Shown: positions 1 to 10,494 of the stretch, in pieces
Layout of the letters: every line of letters starts with the position of its first letter
Position numbering within the stretch: the first letter of the stretch is position 1
NCBI GenBank assembly: GCA_015680685.1
Contig: MNCI01034697.1
Location: 1,917,707 to 1,981,706 of the forward strand
DNA length: 64,000 nucleotides
Origin: Gnetum montanum
Taxonomy: Eukaryota > Streptophyta > Gnetopsida > Gnetales > Gnetaceae
Reading direction: 5' to 3'
Notes under the pieces: model-generated
What the model saw: the letters and a program-made list of their open reading frames with translations, nothing else
Told to the model about the DNA's origin: nothing
Databases searched by the model: none
Program-made: the position numbers and the translations under genes

Positions 1-1182
1 AGAGCTGATGGGGTCATCGTTATAGAAGTCTACTACCTTCAATTCCCCGTCAGCGGTTGTCTTGAGGCGTTTTACCTCGTCAGTTAGTTCCTGCATCATT
101 CTTTTGGCCTCTGCCCAATCCTGAGCGCTTGGGAGCATGGTGGTTTGGGCTTGCGGCAGGCTGTATGGGTTAGACTGTTGGACGGTGGATTGGAAGGCTG
201 AGAGTTGCGTTGTTGGTTGTTGTGTTTGGGGGAAGTGTGCAGTAGATGGCACTAGGGGAAATACATTATAGAGAGAAGGTTGTTGCTGCTGTGGTCGTGG
301 CTCTGCCTGAGGCATATGAGCTGGTGGCAACGTGTGGGGTGGTATATAGTGGTGGGAAGTCTGCTGCGACGTCATACCCATCATCGACCATTGTCCGGCC
401 ATGTTGTATGAGGAGACTCCTTGTTGGGTTACGGCAATGAAAGGGGATGTTTGCGTTTGGACATGGGGGATGTAGTGGGCAGATGTGGACACGGGTATAA
501 TGTGCGGCATTCTTACCGCTTGGGATTGGAACGTCACCCCCATGTTACTGTGAGGGGGCGGTGCTTGTGAGGATGGACCCGTAGCTGTAAAAGGGTTGCC
601 CTGGGGAGGGACCTGGGCTAACGCGGATATCCCTTGTGATGGTGCTTGGGTGTGGGCAGAGTTAAGGGGTTGGAGGGTTATGGTTTCCCCTGCGTCTGGG
701 TTAAAGATGGAGTTCATGTGGTTATGTGGACTAAGAGTATGATAGGAGTCTTCATGCTCAGATTGCGCAGCGAACTCGTCCTCTTCATCCCGTTGTGGTT
801 CTGCCGTAGCTTGGTCTAGCGATTGGCTTCTGTGCAGAAGGAGCTGCGTAAAGAGCTCCGAGAATTGTTCCGGAATGGGAATTACGTCGTACGGGGAAGG
901 GATGAATTCATACCCCCCTCTGTAAAAGATCTCAAATTGCCTTTTTACTTCCATTTCAGCCCGTTCTACCGCCAGGCCAGCTTGCATCTTAATGCAAATG
1001 AAGTTATACTCGTCTTGGCTTATAATGTTAGTGGCAGGGTCTCTCCCTTGCAACCTCAACGATCGACGGGGCCCCATTGTGGATTGCCCTCCCATATGTT
1101 GTGTGGTGGATTGCTGGGCAGCCGTTGTGTCTGAGATATTAACATTCTGGGTAGTAGCAGCGGTGATGTTGATGGGATTCAT
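1..1182 (-). CDS. gag: Gag polyprotein, N-terminal 394 residues (runs off the left edge)
   Basis: An open frame of 394 codons starts at the ATG at 1182 and reaches base 1 without a stop. Gag forms the retrotransposon particle and packages its RNA. Visible parts: a Thr/Gln-rich N terminus; a conserved block at residues 58-99 (EYNFICIKMQ at 58-67, IPSPYD at 94-99); an acidic stretch near 125-140; a long Gln/Pro/Thr-rich linker from about 160 to 355; and a short helical-looking segment leading to DFYNDDP at 385-391. The conserved block recurs at about 49.8-49.95 kb, and the DFYNDDP region recurs as DFYQDNP near 35.75 kb, both on the minus strand in decayed gags. The major homology domain (Retrotrans_gag) should follow outside the window. 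The start is supported by its position about 340 bases after the primer binding site. Confidence 0.85.
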   Translation of the reverse strand, partial: MNPINITAATTQNVNISDTTAAQQSTTQHMGGQSTMGPRRSLRLQGRDPATNIISQDEYNFICIKMQAGLAVERAEMEVKRQFEIFYRGGYEFIPSPYDVIPIPEQFSELFTQLLLHRSQSLDQATAEPQRDEEDEFAAQSEHEDSYHTLSPHNHMNSIFNPDAGETITLQPLNSAHTQAPSQGISALAQVPPQGNPFTATGPSSQAPPPHSNMGVTFQSQAVRMPHIIPVSTSAHYIPHVQTQTSPFIAVTQQGVSSYNMAGQWSMMGMTSQQTSHHYIPPHTLPPAHMPQAEPRPQQQQPSLYNVFPLVPSTAHFPQTQQPTTQLSAFQSTVQQSNPYSLPQAQTTMLPSAQDWAEAKRMMQELTDEVKRLKTTADGELKVVDFYNDDPISS

Positions 1183-1267
1183 GATTATAGACGGTTTGAG
1201 TGTGCGAGATTGATGTGGATAACGGTGTATGCGACTAACGTAGATGAATCTACAGGCTAAGTATCTG

Positions 1268-1413
1268 GCGTAAACGCTGGCGTAAGCGTGTAGCGTATAC
1301 GCTAGGGTCTGTCTGCAGTGTAAACGCTGGCGTAAGCGTGTAGCATATACGCTAGGATGTCTGGAGCATAAACACTGGCGTAAGCGTGCAGTGTATACGC
1401 TAGGGTTTGTATC
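1268..1413 (-). repeat. Three 47-51 bp tandem units of GCGTA type in the leader
   Basis: Three near-identical units start at about 1268, 1319 and 1367. Each runs through GTAAACGCTGG, CGTAAGCGTG and GTATACGCTAGG. They sit in the untranslated leader between the primer binding site and gag and use the same GCGTAWACGC core as the LTR. No reading frame is conserved through them. The rest of the 1183-1522 leader holds further scattered copies of the core and nothing else recognisable. Confidence 0.85.
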
Positions 1414-1522
1414 GTAGACGCTGAAGAATCGACAGCGTAAACACCGAGTCAGGTTTGAACAAGGCAGCGAAAACGCTGATGAGCGTAGACGCTGATGAAT
1501 GTGCAGTCTATTTAAGCGAAGG

Positions 1523-1540
1523 GCCCTCCTTCTAGCACCA
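1523..1540 (-). other. Primer binding site of the young element
   Basis: On the minus strand the sequence TGGTGCTAGAAGGAGGGC begins five bases after the LTR end (CA at 1547-1546). TGG at the start pairs with the CCA end of a tRNA, which primes minus-strand DNA synthesis. Equivalent, slightly changed sites lie at 37771-37788 and 50843-50860. That three-way match supports the assignment; I cannot name the tRNA safely. Confidence 0.8.
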
Positions 1541-2259
1541 AAAACTGTGCCGACCGAAATCGTTGGTGCGAGGCTGGAACGTTACAGGCACCGAAAGATC
1601 AGCGGACAAGCACGGTCGACCTTGCCTCCGCTTGAGGGCAAGCTGGAGTGGACAAAGGTAGAGTGCCTTGAATGGTCCGCACGCGGATCAAACAAGGACT
1701 TCCCCGAGCGCCACCGAAGTGTTATACGCTGGGTTGTGTAAAACAGGGCATAAACGGTGAAACAGGCATACAACGTAAGCGTAGAGGGGCGTAAACACTG
1801 TCGGGCGTAAACGGCGTAAACAGAGATAGGCCCAGCGTAAGTGTATGTAGGCGTGCACAGCGTAAACAGCGTAAACAAGTGTAAAGGGCGTAAACAGGCA
1901 CAAACAGCGTAAATAGTGAGCATACACGGACGCGGACGGAGCGTAAATGTAAGCAGGCGTGAACGAAGTGTGGGCCAAATTGACGTAAAACTGTAAAGGA
2001 ACTTGCAAGAAGCGTAAACAGTAGATTATAGAGTTAAAATGTTGTGCACCGGTCTAACGCAGTTGTGTAGAGACACAAGGTGGACGTAAAGCCCCGGTGG
2101 ACGGAGGGATGCAGCCGGCTGACACGGTAGGCGGAGTGCGGACTGTGCTCAGCGTACAGGACTTCAGCGTAAGCGTAAGCGTAAGGGGTTTCTGCAGCGT
2201 AATTGCTCTGGGTCTGCTCTGGTAAATTTTTGCCGACCTTGAAAATGCGGAAAACTGGG

Positions 2260-2268
2260 CTATTTATA
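2260..2268 (-). promoter_or_regulatory. TATA box of the young LTR
   Basis: TATAAATAG on the minus strand, in a G/C-rich setting (CCCTATAAATAGCCC), lies between the repeat-rich U3 and the U5 part. It is a canonical plant TATA box in the right place for LTR transcription; a start about 30 bases downstream, near 2230, is inferred. Confidence 0.8.
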
Positions 2269-2340
2269 GGGGTAGGGTTACCGGGGAAATCGGACTGGGA
2301 GACACGTGGCGTATAGACCGGGCATTACAATTTAGAAACT

Positions 2341-2800
2341 TGGCATACGCTGGGCGTATACGCTACAACAGGCCAGCGTATACGCTGGGTGTAATACGCC
2401 GGGCGTGTACGTTGGGCGTACACGCTGGATGGATGCTGGGCGTAATACGCTGGGGCGTATACGCTGATGGATGCTGGCGTAATACGCTGGGGCGTATATG
2501 CTGATGGATGCTGGACGTCGACTTGCTTCAATTCTTGCTCCTGTTGCACCTACTGAGCGTATGTGAAGCGTATGCTGTCAGGCGTATACGCTGGCGAGTG
2601 TTGGGCGTATACGTTGAAGGACGTCCACTTGCTTTAATCCTTGCTCCTCGGTGTAATCTTCATGCTGCCATTGGAGATCCTGTCGTCGAGCGTGTGCATC
2701 TGCCGTGCCTGGCCGTGTGGGCCAGAGAGCTGGGCGTATACGCTGGGCATAGACGTCTGGCGTAGATGTTGGGCATACACGCTGGGCGTAGACGCTGGCA
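2341..2800 (-). repeat. Palindromic GCGTATACGC cluster in the LTR U3
   Basis: The perfect 10-base palindrome GCGTATACGC occurs at 2354, 2376, 2455, 2582 and 2734 (and once in the leader at 1293), with many one-base variants between, usually separated by CTGGG. A unit of about 38 bp (GATGGATGCTGG, CGTAATACGCTGGGG, CGTATACGCT) is tandemly repeated from about 2428 to 2515. The cluster lies directly upstream of the TATA box, where promoter-binding proteins would act. Confidence 0.85.
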
Positions 2801-2943
2801 CAACACTTAGTGAAAAACCAGTAGCCTGATTCTCAAAATTTGCTCTGTGTGACTTCAAATGTGGCTAAAATCGTCTGTGGGTCATGGGGATCCGCTTCCT
2901 GTCGGACAGATGCTAAACTCAAAGATTTTTATGGTGTTTCAAC

Positions 2944-4437
2944 ATGGCCTTAGAAAGATATTACTCATTGTTAAACAACTGCATAGGTCATGGGTTCTTC
3001 AAGGAAAGGCTAATGTATCACATCATGGATGGGCTCTTTAAGGAAACAAGGGAGACCCTAGGGATGTATGCCCTAGGTCAACTACATGAACTACGAACCC
3101 ACCAATTCCAAGAGCTTATTAAGTGAGTTGCAAAAGAAGAAGGAGAAATAGCCAAATGGAAGAATGTTGAAAGATCTCAATAGGACCAAAATTTTAAAAT
3201 AACAAAGGTCCATAAGCATGAAGAGGAGAAATCAACTCACCTCAAGGAGGTGGGATCATCTTTGCCAGTACTACAATCACTAGATGAAATTAAGGCAAAG
3301 ATCAATAAGATGATGGAATGGGTACATGAAAAATGTGGAGAATATGCAAATATTATCAGAGATAAAACCATGCACAATCACTCTAACAACTAGTATAAAA
3401 AGAGGATGCCAAACTTAGAAATAGGATAGAACACCATTCATCAATTAGAAAGAAGGGTTGAAGAAAATAAGGATCGGAGCTCAACTACAAATCATAAGTA
3501 TCAATGTGATGTTTGTCTATACGATCACCCCAAAATTCAATGCCTAGTATTGTCACATTTACGTGACCATTGGGAAGGAATGTTACATCCAAATTTCATA
3601 CAGAAGTATCATGTTCAATCGTAGTGGTGAAATTCCTAGTTAAGGGGGAGGTCATCGCCAAACAAACTACACCCTTCATGTACCCTGACACCAAATGCTT
3701 ATTATGTTCAACACCCTTTTTTCCCAATTGGATCGATATCCTCTACTTCAACTCATCATTATCATTCTCCCAAGTACTCTCAACCCATATCCTCTCCCAC
3801 GGGATCACCACCTCAAGTTCCTTCCACTTCTCCTTACCCTCAATATTCTTATCCTTCACCTCCTTCTACATTCTCACCAGTTGTGCTAGAAAGTTTTGCA
3901 CCACAACACGAACCCATGAACATTACTTATGCTACTACTGTTAACAGTAGTGGAGGTCCTCCATAACATCGAAAGCATCCTTTCTTTAGGCATGATCGTA
4001 GAAAGAGACAACATGGTTCTGAACCCATTGCATCCTCCAACTTAGCACAAGCCTATCATTGTGATGCATCTTCCTCTTCGAACTTGATGCATCGTGTTAT
4101 CTCATCCAAGCCATCAATTAACACTCCAACAACCATGCAACCCAATGGATACAACCACGTAGGGAGACATATCGATCCTTGCATACCATCTTATGGTCAT
4201 GGGTGCCATAGTGGGTTAGCTTCTTCTCACATGACCACATCTTATAATCTGCTCCACTATGGCTACTTTCACCAAGTGTGTGAACCCCAATTTGGGTACA
4301 TTCCTCCCACCACATCAAAAGACACCCAGTGGTTTGGATATGACTAGACCTTAATGTTTCCAACATGCATGGATCCAAATTTTCCATTTATTAATTCTAG
4401 CCATGCTCAAAGGTTTATTCATGAGGGATAACCTCCA
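2944..4437 (+). pseudogene. Decayed gag-like frame of element A
   Basis: One frame can be followed from ATG 2944 for about 498 codons, broken only by stops, mostly TAG or TAA where CAG or CAA is expected (for example 3391, 3427, 3964). The first part is charged and helical. Near 3508-3543 lies CDVCLYDHPKIQC, a C-x2-C-x3-H-x4-C knuckle one residue short of the usual gag zinc knuckle. Then comes a Pro/Ser/Tyr-rich tail (3700-3900) and a His/Tyr/Gly-rich end. The zinc-knuckle-like motif and the position upstream of Athila-like sequence suggest gag, but no Retrotrans_gag core was recognised. Confidence 0.5.
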
Positions 4438-5347
4438 TTCTAATAAGCAAAATTAGTAAATGTTTTTCCTTTTCTTTGATTTTACATTTTTTTTGTTTTC
4501 TAGTTTTTCACTTTTCAAATTGTTGTTTTTACTTTTTAAAGGGTAATCTCATTGGTGAATAAAATACTCATGTGACTTGTCAGTTGAGGTGTGTTCTATG
4601 CTATTAAGTCACAAGTGACTAATTATTTGGGTAGTGAGCCGACAACATCCACCCACCCATTCTATTAATAAGAGGTTTTACTTTGGGTATGATGATGTTT
4701 TTTTCATCATTATAACTTAAAATTAACTTTGTACTCATTATGCCTAGAGCAAAAAATGATGGACTAAGAGGGAATGGCTAGGGTGTGACATCAAGGGGAC
4801 TTATGGATTCTCTTTGGTAACATCTGTATGTGATATCATATAGCTTGGTTATACTAAAATCCTTGCAGATCTAACAAAAAATGGGAGTAAGAGTCATAAA
4901 GGCACTCAATAAAGAAACTCAATGTTGTTCTAGAGGGTCCCACTGGAAAGACATGCATCCATGCCTGAAGGTTGGTGGCTTCTCTAGATCATCATTGGAA
5001 ATGACAAAGTGCCAAAGTGGCCAGATGAAAGAAAAGAAAGAAGAAAAAAAACAAGGAAAAGATCAAGAAGAATGTGCTATAGAGAAATTCCAAATCACTT
5101 TTCCCTTATACAAAAAGCCAAGTGATTGTATGCATTGCTGTCATGATGCTCTTATGGTTGTCTATCATTAGATGAAATGATGCAATGTCACTAGTCTGAG
5201 GTATGGACTTGGTCTTGATTTTGGAGTGAAAGGCTAATGATACCTTAATTATGCCCCACACTTACGATTCATTATGCCCAGGGTATGTTACCTCACATCC
5301 CAATCTCTGCAATCCCTTCTACAATTCTCATCCCACTGTCCAAGTAT

Positions 5348-5855
5348 TTCTAACTTATGTCTTGTGTGGCATTGAATTCATACCTCATCACGGTGGTATT
5401 TAACATGTGTGTGTTTTGTTGCACTAGTACAGATTACATTTAACCCTTTTAGTGCCTACGAACATTTTAATGTGTGGTTACGTAAGGGCATGATAGGTAG
5501 GAACCTACTTTGGGGAGGACCCACTTGTGTAACTTTTGTAATTTGCACTCATTGCATGTCACCACATCATCTTATACCCTCCGAGTACTACATTGCTGAA
5601 TTTCTAACTTGTGTCTTGTGTGGCATTGAATTCATACCTCATCATGGTGGTATTTAACATGTGTGTGTTTTGTTGCACTAGTACAAATTACATTTAACCC
5701 TTTTAGTGCCTACGAACATTTTAAGGTGTGGTTACGTAAGGGCATGATAGGTAGGAACCTACTTTGGGGAGGACCCACTTGTGTAACTTTTGTAATTTGC
5801 ACTCATTGCACATCACCACATCATCTTATACCCTCCGAGTACTACATTGTTGAAT
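5348..5855 (+). repeat. 254-bp direct tandem duplication
   Basis: Two nearly identical copies lie head to tail (about 5348-5601 and 5602-5855). The identical phrase ATGTGTGTGTTTTGTTGCAC sits at 5405 and 5659, giving the 254-bp period. Only a few substitutions separate them, so the duplication is much younger than the element around it, or it has been kept similar by conversion. Confidence 0.9.
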
Positions 5856-6089
5856 TTATTCTTCCCTTTATCATCATTTCAACTCGGATGTTCCTATGCA
5901 CCATTACATATCATTTTTTTCACCTTTTTCAGAAGATTCATTATATAATTCCACTTCATTACAATTTTTGTGCCTTAATGTCTATTTAACATTACCCCAG
6001 ACTTTCCAAATCTACCTTAAATCCTTTCTTTTTGGTCATGAAAATTCGAAAATTTATCAATTTTGTCAAGCACCCTATTCTAGAAGGGA

Positions 6090-6169
6090 CATGATATCAG
6101 GTACTTGGTATCGGGTCTGATGTGATATTGAGTCCATGCTAGTGTGTACATGATATCATGTCTATAAAA
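6090..6169 (+). promoter_or_regulatory. Internal promoter-like segment of element A
   Basis: TATAAAA at 6163-6169 is preceded by the 12-base palindrome CATGATATCATG (6149-6160), by CATGATATCA at 6090 and by TATCGGG...TGTGATATTG (6109-6130). The same words occur upstream of the TATA box of A's LTR (9694-9780). It lies about 700 bp before the 3' frame, in the same place as a TATA segment in B (57607-57642). A separate promoter for the 3' frame is inferred. Confidence 0.45.
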
Positions 6170-6876
6170 TCTATATATATGGACTCCCCTTCCCACACGT
6201 GTCAATGTCATTTTCCATTGTTCATGCAAGGGGAGTTTCAATTTTCTTCCATGAATTTTCAGACTTGTGCACCTATCATTAAACATCAATATCTTGCTTA
6301 ATCCTCCTTTTGATCGAACTTGCTTAAACCCAGAGTGTTTAACCCAATTATGGAGGAAGGGTACGCTTGAAGTTGCACATAGTTTTTTTGAAATTCACTG
6401 TTGCTTGAGGGATATCATAAGGGATAAGTGACCTTAAGAAATACTAAAAACGTTATGCCAAATTAATTTTATTTCTTCACCCAAACCATGGAAATTATTT
6501 TTGGAGTCACCTGATCAAATTGGGCCTAACATTAAAAATTTTAGGGGGATTTTCTTGAAAATTTCTAACTTTGAATCATACTAAGCAAGAATTGAATTCA
6601 TTAAAGGTAATGAGTAAGGTATAAATAAAATTTTGTTAAATGGCCTTACTAATAGTTGATCCTGTGTGATTGTAGATGGTCCCTGAATGAGGAAAACAGG
6701 GAGGACCCTCTTAGGGTGCATCCAAATGACCAAGGAGAGGCAGAGGCCAAGTGCCTCCCATAGAACATGTAGAGTAGGAGGCATAATCATTTAGCATTCA
6801 TTAAGAACCTCCTATTATTGCACAATCTGAAAATGCAGAAGGTAGAGAAGGCAGGGCACCTAAACAGGGACATCTC

Positions 6877-9483
6877 ATGTTGTCTCTGGAATGCATTCAA
6901 GCAATTCTGGAAAGGTCCACTTCAGCTGCAATGATCGTGGAACTCAAATTTGGACCCTTTACTGAATTTTCCCCTAATTTAGTTAAAGATCAACTCAAAG
7001 GATCTCCACTGTGGCTTATTCTCTCAAAGAGTGATAAATGGTACTTGGGGGAGATGTACCAATTTTGGCATAATAAGGAAGAAGGCACCATAGCTGATAT
7101 TGGTGGGATTTCAGTTGATTTCTTTACCAAAGTCATTTCAGAAGTTCTAAACTTTTCAAATCTAAGGCCCAAGGTTGCTCACCTGTCCACTCGCTCTAAT
7201 GTTGATGGATGGAAAATATGGTTAAAAAGGGCATATGGAAAGGAGGATAAAACATATGGGGAGCTCACACTTGAAGAGAGAATTTATTTCAAAAGTGACA
7301 CATATCACCTCTTCCCAACACAAGGATGAAATAGAATTTCCACCTATGTGGCCAGAGGAAGTGCAATCCTAATGGGCAAGGTTGATGCCAACATGCCCCA
7401 TCTATATCTCACAGAAATATTAAGGTGGTTTGAAGACCGTAAGATAGGGAAGTTTGCATTACCATTTCCCTTCCCAATCAGGAAGCTATTCCAACATGTT
7501 GGAATTCTAGGGGGTACACCAATGATGTTCTTAGAAAGGCTCAAAATGCCTCATGTACTAAATTACTAAAGCCACTAGCACCAAGGAAAGATGCTGGTAA
7601 GACATTGGAGCCTGAGCAAGAGTAGATGGTTGGGCCCATTGCACCTAAAACAACTAGGCCTAGCCAACTTCTGGACATAAGGCCTAGCCAAAAATAGGAA
7701 GCAAGGCCTAGCACACAACCCATAGGCTAGCAAGACCAACTACCACCACCATTGCAAGACTATCGATTGTTGATGAGCCATCTTAGGGCCATCGCAGAAT
7801 CAATTACCTGGGGAAGTTATGATGAGGCTAACCTCTTCAAGGTTATTGACAATGCTATATAGCCCATGGTTTTAATTGATCATGCATGGGGTGAGATTTC
7901 TATTCAAATAGGAGGATGGGAATCACATTGGTTACAACAGATCTCTGGAAATGCTGCATCTTTTCAAGTGCAATTAGAGACTAGCGAAGGCATCATAATA
8001 GTGGTTATGCAACACCAGGATGTAGCATGGGCAGCAAAAGTGGTTGCTGACCACATGACCACATCAAAGAATCATTCAATGTCCCTATTATGCCACTGGT
8101 AGATTTTACAAGAGCATGCAATGCTCAAACCGTAGTTGGTCCCTTGATGACCCATGTAGGTCATAAGGATGTTTTGGATTGGTTTTTGCAAATAGGACAA
8201 GTGATGACATCCTTATTTGATATTCTTCAAGATGTCATAGCAACATAATTAGACCCCATATCCACAAAATAAAAACTAGTCATGGTAGAGGTTAGGACCA
8301 AACATGCAAAGGATGAGTTCAAAAGACTCCAAGAGAAGTTTATCACCCTACAAGCTGCATAGCGGGATCTATCCCAATTCATCCCAGCAGACCAGCTAGG
8401 GTTATTTTGGATAGAGCAACTAAATAAATTGTTAGAAGAGAATAAAAAGGTGGTAGGGGAAAAAGAGAAGGCTGATTGAGATGCTTCAAAGGCATAAGCT
8501 CAAAAGTATGCAAATGCCAAAGAACTCAAGGCCTTACAAGAAGAAAACAAACACCTTGCCACTAAAAATCTCCAGTTGACCACAATAAAAAAATAGAAGA
8601 ATGTTCTCAAAGAGAATTTCTAGCAGATGTGAGAATAATTAATAAGGATCAACCATGACATGAATTGATTATCTAAAGAAAATAGAACCCTCTCAATGGA
8701 GGAGGTATGCACGATCCATCAGAAGACAACTATTGAAATAAGCATGTGGCAGAATGAGGCTAAGTGACATGAGAAACTGAAGGAACATTTTAGAGATTAG
8801 GTGGGGATGTATAATTAGATCATTGAAAAGGAAATCCATATGGCCAAGGCCCATATCAACACTCTCAGTGGTTAGAATGCTGATTGGCGGGCCATACTGG
8901 ATACTTATGCCTTCGCCCACCAAGCAAAACTAAAGAGCTAGGACCTGCAAATCTAGGATCTCACTAAGTACATGGAATTGGGAAACCTATGGTATGCCAA
9001 CTTAGTCATGTTAATAGTAGGATGCCTGAGGATAAAATTGGAGAAATAGGTAGCAGCCACCTATGCTAAGTATGAAGTAGAATTTGAGAATGCAAGAAGA
9101 CACTGCAGAAATTAGAGGTAGCAAATTTTGAGTTAGAGGTGGTCAAGACTAGCTACCAAGGGCAAAACGATGTCATGGTAGATTTGGCTCAATGGCTCAT
9201 GAATTACCAAGAATGCAAAGACAAAGCCAGAGCCTATGAGGAGGAATGATGATTTTTTGTAGCTTGGTATGTCAAAGCTAATCAGATGTTTCAACAACTG
9301 CCATGCCCATGAGAGGTGCTAACTCCATCAAATGTTGGAACATTAGCATGAGTGGCATATGATACCTAGACCGAAGAAGAAAAGCTTCAGGTGCTCCTCC
9401 AGAGACATCCATTTTGAAAACCTAGAGCATAAGATAAGGGAAAGAGGCACATGGAGGAGCCACCACCACCAAGAACCACATGA
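6877..9483 (+). pseudogene. Unknown 3' frame of element A (env position, coiled coil)
   Basis: A decayed frame after the spacer matches the 58312-61218 frame of B. The N-terminal half is globular (FGPFTEF near 6949-6969, then WYLGEMYQFW); 6877-7326 is open for 150 codons. Around 7960-8060 the segment IVVMQHQDV...AAKVVADH matches ILLMQHQGQEIVVEVVANRF in B. From about 8290 to 9150 it is rich in Lys/Glu/Leu heptads, a likely coiled coil, ending in a Pro-rich tail (EEPPPP near 9456). A frameshift lies near 8060 and many stops are TAG for CAG. In Athila elements this position holds the so-called env-like frame, but I see no signal peptide or membrane span, so I leave the function open. Confidence 0.6.
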
Positions 9484-9667
9484 GTTCCAACAATTTTGTC
9501 TTTTGTATTCTATGTTGGTGTCCTAATTTTGTTTAATTCCACACTATGGCATGAAGTTATTCATAGTTAGTCAATAATCCCATACCTATCCAGTATGTAA
9601 TAAAATGAACTCATTCTCATTTTGATTGTTTGACTTGAGGATGAGTTGTTATTCAATCATGGGGGTA

Positions 9668-10490
9668 TGATGAATCGTGGTTTGCCAGGCCTTGATATCG
9701 GATCCTCGATATCGGGTATGTGATATTGTAGCCTAGATAATGATATCAAATACACAATATCATGATTCCTATGTAGGCCTATAAATATAGCATTTAGGGG
9801 CATAGGAAGGAAGTTAGTTGGTAAGTTTATAGAGTTAAGTCTTTTTGTCAGTTTTCAGTTCTTTTTCAAGTGCATGCCCACAATGTGATGTTTGTAATTG
9901 TATGGAACCTTTGTTCGAGTGTGACATACTTGGACATGTACACAACTAGTAATAGAGATTGAGATTACTCCATCATTGTAGCATTCACTTAGCTTTTAAT
10001 TATTTAATTGTTAATTATTATTTATTATTTTCTTAGTTAATATTTATTTATCATTATTTACTATTCCTATTGTTAATGCAGAATGAGTATGTCTTAATCA
10101 CAAACATTTAAGTGTAACTACTTGGTAACCCAGTAGTGTATCTAGTGGTGCTCAAGTAATGTGCGCTTGGTAATCCCAGAGGTAGTACATGAGGTCCAAG
10201 ATGCATATTGATGATTAAGGATGGATGCTCATTGTACTTAGGCTAGCTTAGACTTTATTTTCCATCACCTATTAGTTCATGCAAGTTATTTCTTATTTAT
10301 TTTATGAGTAGCATGGTAATTAGGAATCACATCATACACCTCACTTTGGAATAAACCATACATGACAAAGCAAATACTAGTCCAGGTGGGAAGACAATGA
10401 ACTGCGATCAATGTATAACTGTCTAGGTGCCACAACTAGTCTATTTGTGGAGTTCAACTAGATCATGCATATAGACTTGTATTCGTATGA
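9668..10490 (+). repeat. LTR of element A (3' LTR)
   Basis: It starts TGATGAATCG directly after the purine tract ATGGGGGTA, as in B (61396-61407). TATAAATA lies at 9780-9787, followed by a region shared with B: AAGTG.CCACA, TTCGAG, ATACTTGGACA, CTTGGTAATCC, GGATGCTCAT/GGATGCTTAT. Upstream of the TATA box it carries the element-specific words TTGATATCGGATCC, ATATCGGGTATGTGATATTG and TGATATCAAA. The right end is approximate because sequence matching element C's LTR begins near 10495. Confidence 0.65.
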
Positions 10491-10494
10491 TTGA

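Larger units (their letters stand above)
1..2805 (-). mobile_element. Young Tat-like Ty3/gypsy element, 5' end (LTR, leader, start of gag)
   Basis: Read on the minus strand this is the 5' end of an LTR retrotransposon: LTR (2805 to 1546), a TGG-starting primer binding site (1540 to 1523), a leader full of GCGTA repeats, then an intact gag that leaves the window at base 1. It is rich in CpG and its long frame has no stop, unlike every other element here. The gag matches the decayed gag copies at 33-36 kb and 46-50 kb, which are parts of Tat-like elements with a second RNase H, so the same lineage is inferred. The rest of the element lies to the left of the window. Confidence 0.85.
1546..2805 (-). 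repeat. 5' LTR of the young Tat-like element
   Basis: The LTR end next to the primer binding site is well placed (CA at 1547-1546). The outer end is less sure: TGTTGTGCC at 2805 is proposed because the GCGTA repeats stop there and the sequence becomes CpG-poor beyond it, giving a length near 1260 bp. Inside are a repeat-rich U3 (2341-2800), a TATA box (2260-2268), and an R/U5 region with many GCGTAAAC copies (1740-1930, 2160-2210). The second LTR is outside the window, so the boundary cannot be confirmed here. Confidence 0.7.
4441..6876 (+). other. Non-coding spacer of element A
   Basis: A T-rich stretch follows the gag-like frame, then sequence similar to 56.1-58.3 kb in element B: CATGCCTGAAGG (near 4958; near 56845 in B), a motif around GGGCAT...CCTACT.TGGGGAGGACCCACTT (5487-5525 and 5741-5779; near 57270-57318 in B), and a TATA-containing segment before the 3' frame. 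It contains a 254-bp tandem duplication. No convincing coding region is seen; short frames inside it are not conserved with B. Confidence 0.6.
2944..10490 (+). mobile_element. Element A: Athila-like derivative without pol
   Basis: Plus-strand order: gag-like frame (2944-4437), spacer with a promoter-like segment (4441-6876), unknown 3' frame (6877-9483), purine tract ATGGGGGTA and LTR (from 9668). The spacer, 3' frame and LTR all match element B at 56.1-62.3 kb in order and strand. In B the spacer follows integrase; here it follows gag-like sequence directly, so protease to integrase is missing. No 5' LTR for A was found. The left limit is the start of the gag-like frame; the right limit, where resemblance to B's LTR fades and C's LTR begins, is approximate. 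Confidence 0.65.

Noticed and set aside
823-1213. Plus-strand open frames opposite gag
   Set aside because: Shadow frames of the intact minus-strand gag.
1268-1413. Regular repeats that might suggest a CRISPR array
   Set aside because: The units are contiguous with no unique spacers, and the sequence is a plant retroelement leader.
1582-2008. Two overlapping minus-strand open frames rich in Tyr/Ala/Val
   Set aside because: They are translations of the GCGTAAAC repeats inside the LTR; the composition follows the repeat and no family fits.
2325-2858. Open frames on both strands in the U3 repeat field
   Set aside because: Same cause: palindromic repeats stay open on both strands. They lie upstream of the LTR TATA box.
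5409-5989. Two similar open frames of 82 and 108 codons
   Set aside because: They are the two copies of the 254-bp duplication in a spacer; the matching spacer of B has no such frame.
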